From Corinectria fuckeliana (taxonomy: Eukaryota > Ascomycota > Sordariomycetes > Hypocreales > Nectriaceae): 64,000 nucleotides of DNA. Position 1 is the stretch's first letter. Each line of letters begins with the position of its first letter. Both the position numbers and the translations under genes were made by a program. The notes under the pieces were generated by a model, which saw only the letters and a list, made by a program, of their open reading frames with translations, was not told the DNA's origin and made no database searches. Positions 12,348-24,169 of the stretch are shown here, one piece after another. Location: positions 52,130 to 116,129 of the forward strand of contig WPDH01000366.1 in NCBI GenBank assembly GCA_019137255.1, written 5' to 3'.

Positions 12348-14631
12348 TTAGATGCCGATACTCATCAGTTCCATTGGGTCCCGGCCCATCGATCCGTCCA
12401 TGCCGTGTACATCGCTCTCCTCTTCCATCATCTCAATCAGGCTGTCCAAGTTGGTATCGAGGCTCTCACCGTCCTTCGGGTCCAGGCACCGCTTGAGTAG
12501 TCTCCTATACTTCTCGATCTTGTCCCCCGTGCCTACCATGCTGAGCGCGTCCACGTACTCCGTCTCCGCATGCCGCTGCTCCGTGAGCATCTGGCCCAGC
12601 TGTCGCGCCAGACTCAGCCTCTCCTCGTACGACTCTCCTTGCACCCCGTCGCCATTGATGCGGCTCAGCTCGCCGTCCACCGCCTGCTGAACGTGTAGCC
12701 GGTTCTGGTGAGTGATGAGCGATAGCACTTGGTGCTTGGCTAGGTTCGCCTCGTTCATGATTTTCCCTGCTGTGTCGTCAGGCTCCAGTTGCGCCTCGAC
12801 CTCGGCAATTTGCTGTCGGATCAAGTGAAGATCGGTCTGCGTGTTTGAGAGAATGCGCCGAGCCTCCGCCTCTGCCATGTCCTTCTCGTGCCACTCCTCT
12901 TCGTAGCTCTTCGCCAAGTCCTGGAACTTCTCCATAATGAGCGGCGAGATCCGCGATTGCACTGTGGTCGCAGCAGCAGATTGGAAAGCCGTAGGGGGCT
13001 TCCGGGTTGTCTTTTCGGAGAGACCATCTCGGAATGTGGCATGCCTCTGTGACTCAGGGGCAAAAGGCGACGACGATCTCTGAGGACCACGTTCCTTCTT
13101 GGTCGCATTCAGGTCCATGATCATGTCCTCGGCTCGAACGCCTTCGTGGTTTGGAATGTCGGCCGATGCGTTGCGGCCCAGCAACGCTCGAATGCATTTC
13201 CTGGCGTTTCGTTGAGCGGCAAGATGCAGCGCCGTGTTTCCCTCATGATCCTGGACATCTAGTAATTGTTGGAATGCGCTTGGGTCCAACGTCTCTTGGA
13301 GCTTATTCAAGATGTTGTCCAAGTAATACCGCGAGCATGACGAGTTGAAAAGCCGACCATTCTTCATTACGGCCGCGTGATGAATCACAGTGCAACCCAT
13401 GTTGTCCCTGGCATCAAACGTTTCGAACATCTCCTTCATCACGACGGGGAAGGTCTGCTTCTCGTAGCAGTTGGTGAAGTTTACCGAGTGCATGAAAGGA
13501 GTTTCGCCACGAATGTTCTTCACTCCCGAGGCCGAGTTGAACCTTTTCAGCTGTTTGACAACATCCACGTCTCCCATTGCCGAGGCCCAGTGAAGGGCAG
13601 TGTGATCCTCGGCGTCGATAGGCCAGTTGGGCTGGAAGTTGGGAGGCGGGTCCGGCTTGACTGCTGGCTGTTCCGTCTTAGAGAGTAGGAAGTAGTCGAG
13701 CAGTTCATCTCCATACAGCGCATGTTGTTGCTCTGTGAGATCTTGCATTATTTCCTCCCTTTTTCGTTTCCGTTGAGCCGTAGAAGCGTGCGACATGTCA
13801 AAGCGGTCGTCCTCGCCCATGTAAGATGCTGACGCTATCGTGAGATTATCGGGCGTGTCGTCGTCAATCATCATCGTGTCGACCTTGTCGAACTCTTCTT
13901 GAACAGGCGGAGGGGGGTCTGTAGCGTGTAAGTGCGAGATTCAGAAGTGCATCGGACTTGGACGTACTGTGGAATTTGGGAGGCGGAGGCTTTTTGGGAG
14001 CTTTAGGCTTGCTGGCATGCCGGGGCGCAGGAGGGGGACTTTCATTGCCAGGAACGTACTCAAATATTGGTCGGAGTCGATCGTAAATACTGTGTCGTTG
14101 TGCGAGTGACTCTCCACTCGGGAGAGGAATCCAAGTGCCTAATACTTGTCAGAGACGGTGATGGTTTCTGGAAAGCGCGAGACGAACCTTGGTACTTTCC
14201 ATAACCACCTTGGATCTTCTCGTGAACATCCTTCTGTACATCGCGCTCGAGGATCCTTGTTCGAGCCGGCTTGTCGAAGCCGGCAGCTTTCAAGATGTGT
14301 GTTGCATTGATCCAATCGTCATGCCTCCTTCGCATTACATGCTCTTTCAAATCCCCTCCAAATTGGAACTCGTACACGGGAATCTGATGGTAAAGGGACG
14401 AGTCAGCAAAGTGTCCTAGGATTTCGAGGGAGCGGGATCTCGTTGGTCTGCAATGTCACCAGAAGTCTCTGACGTGGCCATCGCTGCAGTCCAGGATCAT
14501 AATGGTCCATTGCAAGCTCCAGAGGCAAGGAAAAATCGCACTCGAATAGAAGAAATATAAAGACTCACCCCACTGTACGTGGCACTGTAGATACCCGGCC
14601 CGTTATTGACTGGTGGAGCGGCCTTGACCAT
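12348..14631 (-). CDS. mbp1: MBF cell-cycle transcription factor, APSES/ankyrin (Mbp1/Res family)
   Basis: The DNA-binding subunit of the MBF-type complex, which drives G1/S genes through MluI cell-cycle boxes. By hand the gene has four exons on the minus strand: 14631-14569, 14383-14188, 14138-13968 and 13918-12348, all in phase, giving about 666 residues. Start is MVKAAPPVNN. The APSES/KilA-N DNA-binding domain covers roughly residues 14-110 (IYSATYSG, IPVYEFQFGG, DDWINATHILK, TRILERDVQKDVHEKIQGG, GTWIPL). Ankyrin repeats follow (DHTALHWASAMGD, GNTALHLAAQRNARKC), then a C-terminal coiled coil. The phrase DDDTPDNLTIASASYM before the ankyrins is one I associate with filamentous-fungal Mbp1. 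No disruption is seen. It is divergent from arp1. Swi4-like paralogues are possible, but fungi of this group usually carry one Mbp1 and one Swi6. Confidence 0.93.
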
Positions 14632-15246
14632 CTCGGCGGTTAGGAGGGAGCGATGCCGGAAACTATGCACAGGTTTCGGCAAGAAGAGGTCAATCAAGTA
14701 TCGCAAGGCAATAGAAACACTCTACGACAACACTGAGAGCGTACACGATGTCGACAAGGCGGTTGTGGCGGCGGTTTGCGTGCTTGTTGCCAGGTTAGAC
14801 GTTGCACCAGGAAATGATGGCACGTCGCTACGCGGTCCAAGGAAGAGGAGACGCGCCTGCACGCGAAGCACTTTAATGCTGAGTGCCTGAGGCGTGAACA
14901 GCGACTTGCTGTCACGTGGTCGAGGCGCCACACCCCTGAAGCTATGGCCAGCGCGTTCAGAAGCCAGGGCCCGACTCGACACCCGAATTGATAACGACAA
15001 CATCGCGACGCCCCTGTACGAATTTCATGGATGCGACTAGCTCACAAGCCTCTCTGAAACTGCCGTGCTGCTGATACCCGCTGGAACGACCGAACTTGGT
15101 GGATGCTGTGAGCTTCAGGTGACGCCAGGGAAGCTCTAAGGACGGGCCCTTGGACGGGGACGGTAACCGCGATTGAGATATTCGGTGCGAATATCGAAGC
15201 AAGAGAGACGACGACCTAAGCACCGAACACAGCCTCGGACACAACC
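14632..15246. promoter_or_regulatory. Divergent intergenic region between mbp1 and arp1
   Basis: 615 bp separate the two start codons, so this must hold the upstream signals of both genes. I see no certain TATA box or operator. The minus-strand frame leading into mbp1 stays open upstream of the chosen ATG, but that part is probably 5' leader. Confidence 0.5.
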
Positions 15247-16545
15247 ATGGCTGATTCCCTACACAATGCGCCGATAGTTTTGGACAATGGGTCTGGGACG
15301 ATCCGAGCTGGTTTCGCTGGAGACGATTTGCCTAAGTGCTTCTTCCCGTCGTGGGTCGGCCGACCAAAGCATCTGAGGGTGCTTGCGGGTGCGCTGGAGG
15401 GCGAGGTGTTCATAGGCCAGAAGGCCGCTACTGAGTTGAGGGGGTTGCTGAAGATCCGGTATCCGCTGGAGCATGGCATCGTCACGGATTGGGACGACAT
15501 GGAGAGGATCTGGGAGTACGTGTACGGTGAGGGGTTGAAAACCCTCAGCGAAGAGGTATGTTGCCACCTGAGCGCTGACCTCGCCAAGTTATGCTAATAC
15601 CAGCAAAGCACCCAGTCCTCCTGACCGAGCCCCCCCTCAACCCTCGAAGCAACCGAGACACGGCCGCCCAGATTCTCTTTGAGACCTTCAACGTCCCCGC
15701 CCTGCACACATCTATCCAAGCCGTGCTATCGCTATACGCCAGCGGCCGAACAACCGGCATCGTTCTCGACTCGGGCGATGGAGTCTCGCATGCGGTGCCT
15801 GTGTACGAGGGATTTGCCATGCCCAGTAGCATCCGTCGGATCGATGTTGCCGGCCGGGACGTCACCGAGTATCTGCAGACGCTGCTACGAAAGAGCGGCT
15901 ACGTCTTCCACACGAGCGCGGAGAAGGAGGTGGTGAGGCTGATCAAGGAGAGCGTGTCGTACGTGGCTCAAGATCCGAGGAAAGAGGAGAGGGATTGGAT
16001 AGGGGTGAAGCCCAGCGAGAGCAAGTTTGCCGAATACACCCTCCCCGACGGCCACAAGCTCAAGGCGAGTCCCCTCGTCCACAGTTCTTGATCTGAAAAC
16101 TAACCAAGCACGAAAGATTGGGGCGGAACGCTTTAGAGCGCCTGAGATTCTCTTCGATCCCGAGATCATTGGCCTCGAATATCCCGGTGTGCACCAAATC
16201 GTCGTCGACGCCATCAACCGCACCGACTTGGACCTGCGAAAGTCCCTTTACAGCAACATCGTCCTCTCGGGTGGTAGCACTCTTACCAAGGGGTTCGGTG
16301 ACCGTCTCTTGACGGAGCTGCAGAGGCTCGCAGTCAAGGACATGAGGATAAAGATATTTGCTCCTCCAGAGCGCAAGTACTCAACGTGGATCGGTGGCAG
16401 TATTCTTGCTGGCCTGAGTACTTTCCGAAAGGTACGTCACACCCTAATGCCTATCATCTCCTTAGCCTCTGACTTGTTACAGATGTGGGTGAGTATTGAC
16501 GACTGGCACGAGAACCCGGAAATTATCCACACCAAGTTCACATAA
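15247..16545 (+). CDS. arp1: Actin-related protein Arp1 (centractin), dynactin filament subunit
   Basis: Arp1 polymerises into the short filament at the core of dynactin, the dynein cofactor for retrograde transport and nuclear migration (ro-4 in Neurospora). Four exons by hand: 15247-15555, 15609-16064, 16117-16431 and 16483-16545, giving 380 residues, the usual Arp1 length. The actin fold is clear: VLDNGSGTIRAGFAGD (phosphate 1 loop), PSWVGRPKH, FIGQKA, HGIVTDWDDME, PLNPRSNR, VLDSGDGVSHAVPVYEG (phosphate 2), APEILFDPE, NIVLSGGSTL, PPERKYSTWIGGSILAGLSTF and the end WHENPEIIHTKFT. DWDDMERIW separates it from conventional actin. Intron 2 uses a GC donor. No lesion seen. Divergent from mbp1. 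Confidence 0.96.
16065..16116 (+). other. GC-AG intron in arp1
   Basis: The conserved protein runs from HKLK straight into IGAERFRAPE. The only boundary giving that join starts with GCGAGT after AAG and ends at GAAAG, with CTAAC as branch site. A GT donor would insert or remove residues in a highly conserved region. GC donors are a known minor class spliced by the ordinary spliceosome. Confidence 0.85.
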
Positions 16546-17684
16546 TCATGCCATGCCGTTTCCCAAACCATCGACGTCCACATGATGATGTGGACAACCC
16601 GAACCGATCAAGACAGGACTTCTACCAACGACTGGTCCCGGGCTGTTCAGGAAATAGGTCAAAACACACAACCTCCTTCTCGGCCTTTCCTCCAAGCAAA
16701 CCCGCCTTTGTTCGCCTACTTCTTCCGCTATGATGATAGATAACCCGCGTTGTAATGCTACCCACTCGCGCACTAGTGCTCCCCTCACCTCACAAATTAT
16801 CTCTTCTCTTCCTGGATTCCCTTCCTGGATTCTCTTCCTGGACAAACAAACAATGCGGTTTACCATTTTGACGACGGACGGGCTTGGACACAGGAATGTA
16901 TGTATACTCGGACTTGACTGTTGCCAAGGCGTGGAGTGGACCAAGCAGTGTAGAACCCCGGTCAGATAGAGCAAGCCTAATGATAGATACCCTCACGTGT
17001 TGCAAACCCCGTGTCTCTCCCTCGACAAGTTCCCCTTGGTTCCAGAACCCCGTACTTTCTAGCCCTGTGTATCCCAAGGTGCCTGACTAGGGCGTTTTAG
17101 AACGCGGAGAGCGCTTAGATCGGATGTTGGAAGGATCATCAGGTCACATGCATGCCCCTCCCCCTCTCGCTTAGCAAGTTAGCATGGGCTTGTGATGACT
17201 TACACGCCCTCGGCTATCTACATAGGCCTAGTAGTCTAGCTCCCAGAGAGGAAACTGGGGACTTCGGGTCTACGTAGTAAGGCAGTTATCACGTAGTTAC
17301 AAATAGTCAGTGTTGCTTTGCGGTTCCAGCAACCGCAAACGATGTCGTATTCTGTCCCTCAGTGTATGGAAAACACGGTATTAACTAAGGATACTAACAG
17401 GTAGATATGGTACTATTTTTTCGTGTTGAGTAAGTAGATTGTCACTCGGGGGTATATTCAGCTTCACCAGAAACAAACGCCCTGCAATGAGCGAACGACC
17501 TGTTCATGTCGTCGTCCGCTGTCTCATGCTAAAAACCGGATATCCAGGTTTCTTCCCATTTGCTCTGAGGTCCCCTCCATCATTCCAATAAACGCCGTTC
17601 GCTGCTGTTTGAAGAAGAAAAGGAAATTGAGGACCCAGAGCTTCCTCCAACCATCACCGATTTTTGTGTGTTCTTTGTTCTTGT
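16546..17684. other. Intergenic, convergent 3' flanks
   Basis: This stretch lies between the 3' end of arp1 (+) and the 3' end of the DUF3602 gene (-). Several short frames exist but none is coding-like. A direct repeat of TTCCTGGATTC occurs near 16809-16834. Confidence 0.5.
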
Positions 17685-18140
17685 TTAGTCGCGGCTGAAG
17701 GTCTCGCTGACACGAGCCCACAGCTTGTGCTTCTGGGAGCCGACAGAGCTGCTGGAGCTGACGTCGGAGCCGGCATCGCTGGCCTTGCGGCGGAAGACGT
17801 TGCCGGCGCCGCCGATGCCGCAGTGGCCCATGGCGGCCTGGTCGCGGGCGGCGGCGCGGTCGAACTCGTCGTCGAGTGAGAGGGCGGGCCGTTCGCCGGC
17901 GGCGTGGGCATTGCCGGCGCCGCCGATGCCGCTGAAGAAGCGGCGGGCGGTGGCGACGGAGGGGACGCCGTGGGCCGAGGCCTTCTTGATGGTGCTGGAG
18001 ACGCGGACCACGTTGCCGGCGCCGCCGCGACCGGACCGCATGTAGGCGGCGGCGGCGGTGCTGGAGGGCGCGGGCTCGGTGACGACGTAGCTGGGCATCT
18101 TGGCGGAGGAGGGGGATTGAGTCTTGGCGGTGCAAGACAT
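17685..18140 (-). CDS. DUF3602 protein with SGRGGAGN-type repeats
   Basis: A one-exon frame of about 151 residues starting at the ATG at 18140 (MSCTAKTQ); an internal ATG at 18098 (MPSYVVTEPAPS) is an equally good start. Three copies of the signature glycine motif are visible: SGRGGAGNVVR, GIGGAGNAHAAG and GIGGAGNVFRRK, which defines the fungal DUF3602 family. The rest is Ser/Ala-rich and looks disordered, with no membrane segment. In budding yeast the family member Par32 is a TORC1-linked regulator of ammonium transporters. Whether that applies here is unknown. The next genes are arp1 (convergent) and, across 0.9 kb, the accessory island. Confidence 0.85.
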   Translation of the reverse strand: MSCTAKTQSPSSAKMPSYVVTEPAPSSTAAAAYMRSGRGGAGNVVRVSSTIKKASAHGVPSVATARRFFSGIGGAGNAHAAGERPALSLDDEFDRAAARDQAAMGHCGIGGAGNVFRRKASDAGSDVSSSSSVGSQKHKLWARVSETFSRD

Positions 18141-18999
18141 GACGGTTGTGAAGTATGGGTTGCAATTGGGTTCCAAGGGCTTGAGGGTGTGATGGTTTTG
18201 AGGAGTAAAGAGTCACGAGGGAAGCGTTGTTCAGGCTTGAGAGGAGATGCTTTGTAGGTTGCAGGTGGGATGCGTGTCTCAGAGGCTTCTCGTCATAATG
18301 CCCGGCCAGCTCTGGGTGGCTAGTTATACCTGTACTATGCAAAGGGGCAAGGAGGCTTGCGGCCACGGCTGCGGCGTCAAAGAACAGGTCAGGCGACTGA
18401 CAGGAAAGCTTTTCCCCCTCTCCACAAATGGCCCATCACCAATGGAGATGACATGGCGTTCATGTCGCCATCCCTTGTTGCGTTGCGTTTGGGTGCGTTT
18501 GGGTGAGAGACAAGGCAAAACGTGTGAGAAGTGTGTGCGGTCAGGTGGGCGAGTAGTGTATCGCTCCGTGGCAAACCCGGCTGGCACAGCGCCATGGAGC
18601 CAACCGCCTGACGGCTTTAAATGGACGCTTTGCAGTTAACGGCAATCGAACCGCCCTTGTGAGCTCGCCGGCGCCGTCACGAGGACGCCATGTTGGCCAT
18701 GTTCCTGGATCCGTAGTTTGTTGTATGTAATTCTTACCCCATGGAAATCCAGGAGCGAGTCCCTAGCGTCGCGCTTGGGCCATTCGCCAGGATGCTGGGA
18801 TGCTTCGTCATAGAAGATCCACCGAGGGCCGTCATTTGCTGGAGAAGATGGATTTTCTTTTACCCTCTTTTTTCTTTCCTTTTTTTTCTTGGAAATTTCT
18901 TTGCGGGTCTGTTTGTTTCTGTCCAGCTCTGCAATGATGTGTGGTGCTTGCGCTTGATGAACCTAGTTTGTGCCTGGTAGCCGACACGTCTGAAGCTGC
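18141..18999. other. 5' flank of the DUF3602 gene, no gene seen
   Basis: About 860 bp upstream of the minus-strand gene and before the accessory island. No coding-like frame or RNA gene is evident. A T-rich run lies near 18860-18900. Confidence 0.4.
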
Positions 19000-19345
19000 G
19001 CCAACGGTACAATGGACCCTGTCAACAATCTTCTCCTCGACGGCCCTGCTTTATTCGCCATATCTTCATGGCCCTGTTCGTGCCTCCCGATTTATCTTCC
19101 TTTCAACGAAATATATAGAACCAGCATTCTATCTAGCTATAAACCTCGCAGTATATTATTTACCTTGCTTAAACTTACTATATTGCCTTTCTGTTATAGA
19201 AGGTGCAGTAGATATTAGAAAGAGGCAGTACAAGCGGGTCATCTTCTTCGTCAATGGGGGAGTCATCTTTATCGCCTATGAGATGATGGCTGACGTCGCA
19301 GATTCGGACCCCACTGATCGAGACTTGTTTGCCCCCATGATTAGT
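19000..19345 (-). pseudogene. Internally deleted inverted copy of the 20.1-22.2 kb gene
   Basis: Read on the minus strand, 19345-19200 matches the first part of the gene that begins at 20099. It includes its start codon (ATG at 19338), the TCTGCGACGTC stretch and the CGAAGAAGA acidic tract. Continuing on the same strand, about 19110-19000 matches the last part of that gene and its 3' flank (around 22110-22235), including TAAATCGGGAGGCACGAA and AATAAAGCAGGGCCGTCGA. Roughly 1.8 kb of the middle is missing and about 70 bp of AT-rich sequence fills the gap. The copy has stops and is not functional. It shows that the downstream gene belongs to a duplicated sequence. Confidence 0.85.
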
Positions 19346-20098
19346 GTATACGCCTTAGTCCAAGTTAGTATAGTTTCCTCCAGTATGTCTCCTACCTTAC
19401 TTTTAAGTTGCATTAACACCTAGGTACTAGTTACTTCTACTTCTCACCTCACAGCCTAGTTGGCTGAGGGCTAGTATAAGAACGAATTTTGGCGGCAAGA
19501 AGTAGATGCGTTTTTGCCATCGATGCAACATGAGTTGAGGATGGAAAGTATTCGACGCAAGTATTTTAGTAATTTCTAGAACAGACGGGCGCCTCTCTAG
19601 CAGCCACAATTGGACAACAACGCGCAGTTCTTGTTCCAGGCCAGATCAGGAACGTCTTTGGTCCTTATCAGGGGCTGGCATTCAGCCTCACAAATAGACG
19701 CCACCGCAGTTCCGAGCAACCGGCCGTCCCCTTCGTTTGAAGGGCCGCATCCCCGCCGCTGCACCCCTGCCCCTGATGTTAGAGTGCTCACGCCATCCAA
19801 CAGGGGGTGTAATCTCGCTGGGTCTTACTGAACTGCGTCGCAGTCTGTGCATGTACTGGCATCGTTGAGGGCGAACTGGAAAGTGGCTTGGTGGGGTGTG
19901 TCAACCCCGCCAGACAGCCTTACCGCCGTATCCCTTTAGTACTCAGGAACATGCCTCTCAACATCACAGGTTCACTCCTTCTCTTGAGCGAGCCGATCGA
20001 TCTTATTATACCTATGTTAGTACCCATAAAACTGAATACCGCAAGAAAAACTGTTCCCATCCTAAGCGACAAGAATACTATCAAGCAGGAAGCTAATC

Positions 20099-22149
20099 AT
20101 GGCGGCAAACGAGTCTCGACCGGTGTGGTCCGGATCTGCGACGTCGACCATCGGATCCTCGCGTGAGCCATCTTCCAATCTCATGAGCGATGAAGACGAC
20201 CCCCCAACCGACGAAGAAGACGATCCGCTCATCGGCGAAGAAGACGATCCGCTCATACCGCTTCCTTCTGACATCTATCGTACCTTTCATGACGGAAAGG
20301 CAACATGGCGAGCGCTCCTGAGCAAGGCGAACAACATACCACCAGGTCTATGGCCAGCCGGGATGCTGGATCCATACATTACCTTGAGAGACGTCCCCGG
20401 TCTGCCGGATGAATTACCTCGCAGTCGTGTTTTGTACGGACGACCATGCTGGCATGTGCCTCTTTGCACTCGGGACACGGAAACTACGACGGCAGATAAG
20501 AACGACGATGAGAACGATCCAACACTTGTTTACGGTCGACGGGTCGCATTCCGCCTGGTGACTGAGCACCCAATCTGTTGCGACATCTTTCCAGAGGCTG
20601 CATCGCACTTTTTGGGGAATAATCCCGAGACGACTAATAGTCTTGCTCTCTTGACTATGTGCTGGTCGTATATCCTGTCCGTCCGATTTCTCGAGATGCA
20701 AGGTCGGGAAGTGCAGTACTCTATCCACCGATTACGGCCACGGTCAGGAGAGCGCCATGGGCCACCCACGATCCATCTCGAAGGCGCGTCGCCCGCGCTC
20801 GTCAGATGGCTCTGCGCGATCCTGAGCCCCAATTTGGGTTGGCGTGTCAGGGACAAAGGGCTACCACCACCTTGGGCCGCTTGTCTCAGCGATATCCAAC
20901 TCGTTATTACAGCTCTGGAGCCGACCGCAGACACGCTTTTGCCCCCGAGTTCTTCTGAAGCGACGGAACTCCTGCTTGAGCTATGTCGACTGTTTCGCCT
21001 TGGAACTGATGTGGATGAGAGTGCTGAGTGGGAATCAATACCGCCCTATAAGGCTGCTTTCTTCGCCGCGCTCATGCTTCCTTTGTACGAGTTCATGAAT
21101 CTTCGTCCCCAGTTCCCTTCTCCGCATCTCACTGTGACCCAAGGCAGCACATTCAGCAGCACCCACGAAAAAAACATCCGTCAGTATGTAAACGACCTAC
21201 GGTATTTTATGACTCTCAGCATCCATCCGCCATCCCTTGGATCTATACTGTGGAGCATCTTTTGGCAACCAGACATCGATTGTAATCTCGTGAGCCCATG
21301 GCTTGCCTCGATACTTGATACGCTGGAACCAATGATCAACGGGAAACGACTAGAGACTCTAGTCAAGGTGTTTGTCTCCCGTCGACCTAGGGTGGCTCTT
21401 TGGTGGCTGGCCATCTTTATGCTTGGTGATCTCTCCGTCCTCGGTTGGATTCGACGGTATGCGGAAAAGATGGCAGAGAAATATGGCTTTGTGTCGTTAT
21501 CGCCACCTGATCCAATGGTGTCTGCCTGGACCGGCTCGAAGCAATCCTTCTTAGATCTTGAAAGGGAGGCTCTCTATCGTACACAGTCCGATTTGGTTTC
21601 TAGGGCAGACTTGCTTCGATGTCGGTTCGATTTCAAGCTTCAGGACTCTGCCTCGACGACTTTATCCTGGTAATCGGATACTTGCAGAAGCGAGATGTTG
21701 AACCCGACCTTTGGCCATACCTAGAGACCAAAAATCTTCGCCAATATCATTCATTTGTCTGGTACTCCGGGAGAAAACCGTATCCATCGAATTTGGGATT
21801 CCGACAGGATACGGGAAGGGAGGTCAAGGACGTCCCTGATGACCTGGAGCGTCGTTCATCGAGGGCCGAACGTCAACAGGAATGTTAGCATGACATCAAA
21901 CTTGCGCCATCGAAAGAGTCCACCCTGATAATGGTGTTTTTTATGGTGGAGGATGTCGCAGGCGGCCGACATTGGGCGAACGCCGTCATACCTGTTGATC
22001 GCAGACAACACCCATGGTTGCACGATTGGGAAGGCCTTGATATCATGGAGACGGAAGAACACAATGTCGCTCCCGATGTAGACGTAGCCAAGAAGCCTTC
22101 ATGGTTCCTTGAACAGTGGATAAATCGGGAGGCACGAATAGGGCGATGA
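20099..22149 (+). pseudogene. Disrupted gene for a large fungal protein of unknown function
   Basis: An ATG at 20099 opens a 524-codon frame. Residues 28-60 form an acidic linker (DEDDPPTDEEDDP repeats), followed by a long globular, Trp-rich region (RPRVALWWLAIFMLGDLSVLGWIRRY; PPDPMVSAWTGSKQSFLDLE). The frame stops with TAA at 21671. The protein evidently continues at once in the next frame (IGYLQKRDVEPDLWPYLE), without room for an intron. That frame meets a TAG at 21886-21888 and then stays coding-like to 22149 (KLAPSKESTLIM, DVAGGRHWANAVIP, RRQHPWLHDW). One frameshift and one nonsense codon therefore interrupt a protein of about 680 residues. I recognise the style of a family of uncharacterised Sordariomycete proteins but no domain. 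An N-terminal product could still be made. Confidence 0.7.
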
Positions 22150-22671
22150 AGATACAGGCGAATAAAGCAGGGCCGTCGATGAAAATATTGATGATCGAGT
22201 CCGTTATACCGCGTCGGCCTACGAGTCCTCGAGATTGTTATGGACCTGTACGCAATCTGGAGGTCCATCAACGTGCCTACAGTCTTTGATCGCCTAAGGA
22301 GATCCTCTTCTTCACGCGTCTACTTGCAACGCTATGTACTGTTAGATTGGAGGTACGTTTTTGGTCTGATGGTTGAATTGCTATTGCGCGTCAGTTCGCA
22401 GCGCCACGGATGAATATTCGGGGCGCTTCGGCTGTCGGCCAAACTCCCCTTGCCGGGCCTGAACCTGAACCTCCGATCGGCCTCAGCATCTCCCAACTTG
22501 CAATCCGTACACTACGCTTCATCCTTTTCCGATGCTTCCAATCGTTGAGCGCCTTTTTTTCAGTCCGTGGATATACTGCCTTACCCGCATCCACCATCTC
22601 TGGAGGTCGCGTCTCGCTTGCATTTTCAGCCGCGCCCCCCAATCTCCATCTGATCTCAGACCTCCCACAGA

Positions 22672-24169
22672 CTAGCTGCGCAAGCATAATGCCGATGAAT
22701 TCATCGACTCGATCGATACAGATGCCATTCGTTCTCTAGCTTCCAAGCACAACGGTGGCTTGTCATGCAGCATCAGATGCCGACGCCAGGGCAGCTTCAA
22801 TGTTTGTTTCATCCTTGACTTCTCCGATGGCACGACCCGGCTTGTCAGGCTTCCCATCGAGCCTGCGGTCCATGGTGTGTGGGATAAGGTACGCAGCGAG
22901 GTCTACACCATGCAGTAAGTTGTCACCTGTATCTTCCATTTCTAACCCACCCGATAATGACATGGTGTATGTATAGAATATGTGCAGGACCACACTAATA
23001 TTCCTATCTCTCGAGTATACGCATATGGCCGTAGTCGACTCCGACGAGGTACCTCAGCGCATCAATCATTCATGGTCTTGGATTACATTGATGGCCAGCC
23101 CCTGACAAAAAAAATGCTTTGGGATAGTTCAGAATAATGTCGGCGTTAGTTCTTTGGCAAAGTTGTCGACATATTTGCCCAATTGCGAGGGCTCGAATTC
23201 CCTCGAGGAGGCTCGTTGATGCCAATGCGACGACGTGCGCAATCTGGACCCGACTACGGACCTTGCTGTTTCTCCGGGATGAATCCTTCACGCCCCGATC
23301 AACCGTAGGTTGTGAATTCGGACCGAAAATTATCGGTGCCTTTTCAATGTGCAAGAATGAACTCCAGGTCGATGGCCATAGAACCTCGCGCTTCACGGCT
23401 AACACTGCCAAGGAGTTCCTCGGAGAAGCAACATCGTTTGCTTCGATGCCTGTGGGAAATGCCTTGCCAAGAACTCAGTCGAGAGGAGGCTGAACGCCAA
23501 GAGTTTGCGCTTCATACCTTGAGCTTAGAGGAAGCTCAAAAGACTCTCAGGTTAGAGGTTAACCCGTTCACCAAAGACTCGTTCTATGTATCCCACCCTG
23601 ATCTCCGTGTTGATAATATCATTGTGGACGACGAGCTTCATATCTACGGCGTCATCGACTGGGAGTTCTCGGCTACAGTCCCACGCCACGCTTTCCTACC
23701 CCCTTCATGGATTACTGGTCATGACACTAAGGGACCAATCGTTTCCAGAGTTGACCTCGTATCTGAATTCCTGAGCGCCCTATCATCGAAGAAACACCTA
23801 TCATCCAGTCACTCTCAGCTTGCGCAAGACTGGGATTTCCGAGACGACCTCAGGCTACCGCTGGCCTATATTTTTCTAGATCCATCCGACCTCGTCTCGC
23901 TCTTCTATAGATGCATCTACCCCAAGCTCTACAACGAATCTCGCGACAAGGTTGTCCCGGGTTTCTTCCAACATCTCGAGAACAAGGAGCTGCAAGCAGC
24001 GATGGAAAGGCGACTGCGTGCTTCCGAGCGGTACACCCAGTATCTTAAGGACAACAACCTCTTTGACGACGAGGGAGAACTGGAATGGCAACAGATCTAT
24101 GGACTGTGGAGACTGAAAAGAAGTTGCAACAGTTGCGTGAGTGGAGTGACAAGACACGAGACGAATTAA
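22672..24169 (+). pseudogene. APH-family kinase pseudogene (first of three)
   Basis: An aminoglycoside-phosphotransferase-like (PF01636) kinase, broken. Exon 1 reads through GGLSCSIRCRRQGSFNVCF, DGTTRLVRLPIEP and WDKVRSEVYTMQ. A good intron follows (GTAAGT near 22916, TATAG near 22978), then YVQDHTNIPISRVYAYGRS and FMVLDYIDGQPLT. Two in-frame stops come next, TAA at 23135 and TAG at 23147, with coding continuing as VVDIFAQLRGLEFPRGGS. A shift into another frame (ELQVDGHRTSRFTANTAKEF) and back is seen between about 23340 and 23425. The C-terminal half is open: HPDLRVDNIIVDD is the catalytic loop (H, D, N) and GVIDWEFSATVP the metal-binding Asp. At least four lesions make it non-functional. The substrate of fungal APH-like kinases is generally unknown. 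Confidence 0.85.

Noticed and set aside
21655..21690. A GT...AG pair that would bridge the frameshift in the 20.1-kb gene
   Set aside because: The interval is only about 18 nt, far below the shortest introns in the window (49 nt).
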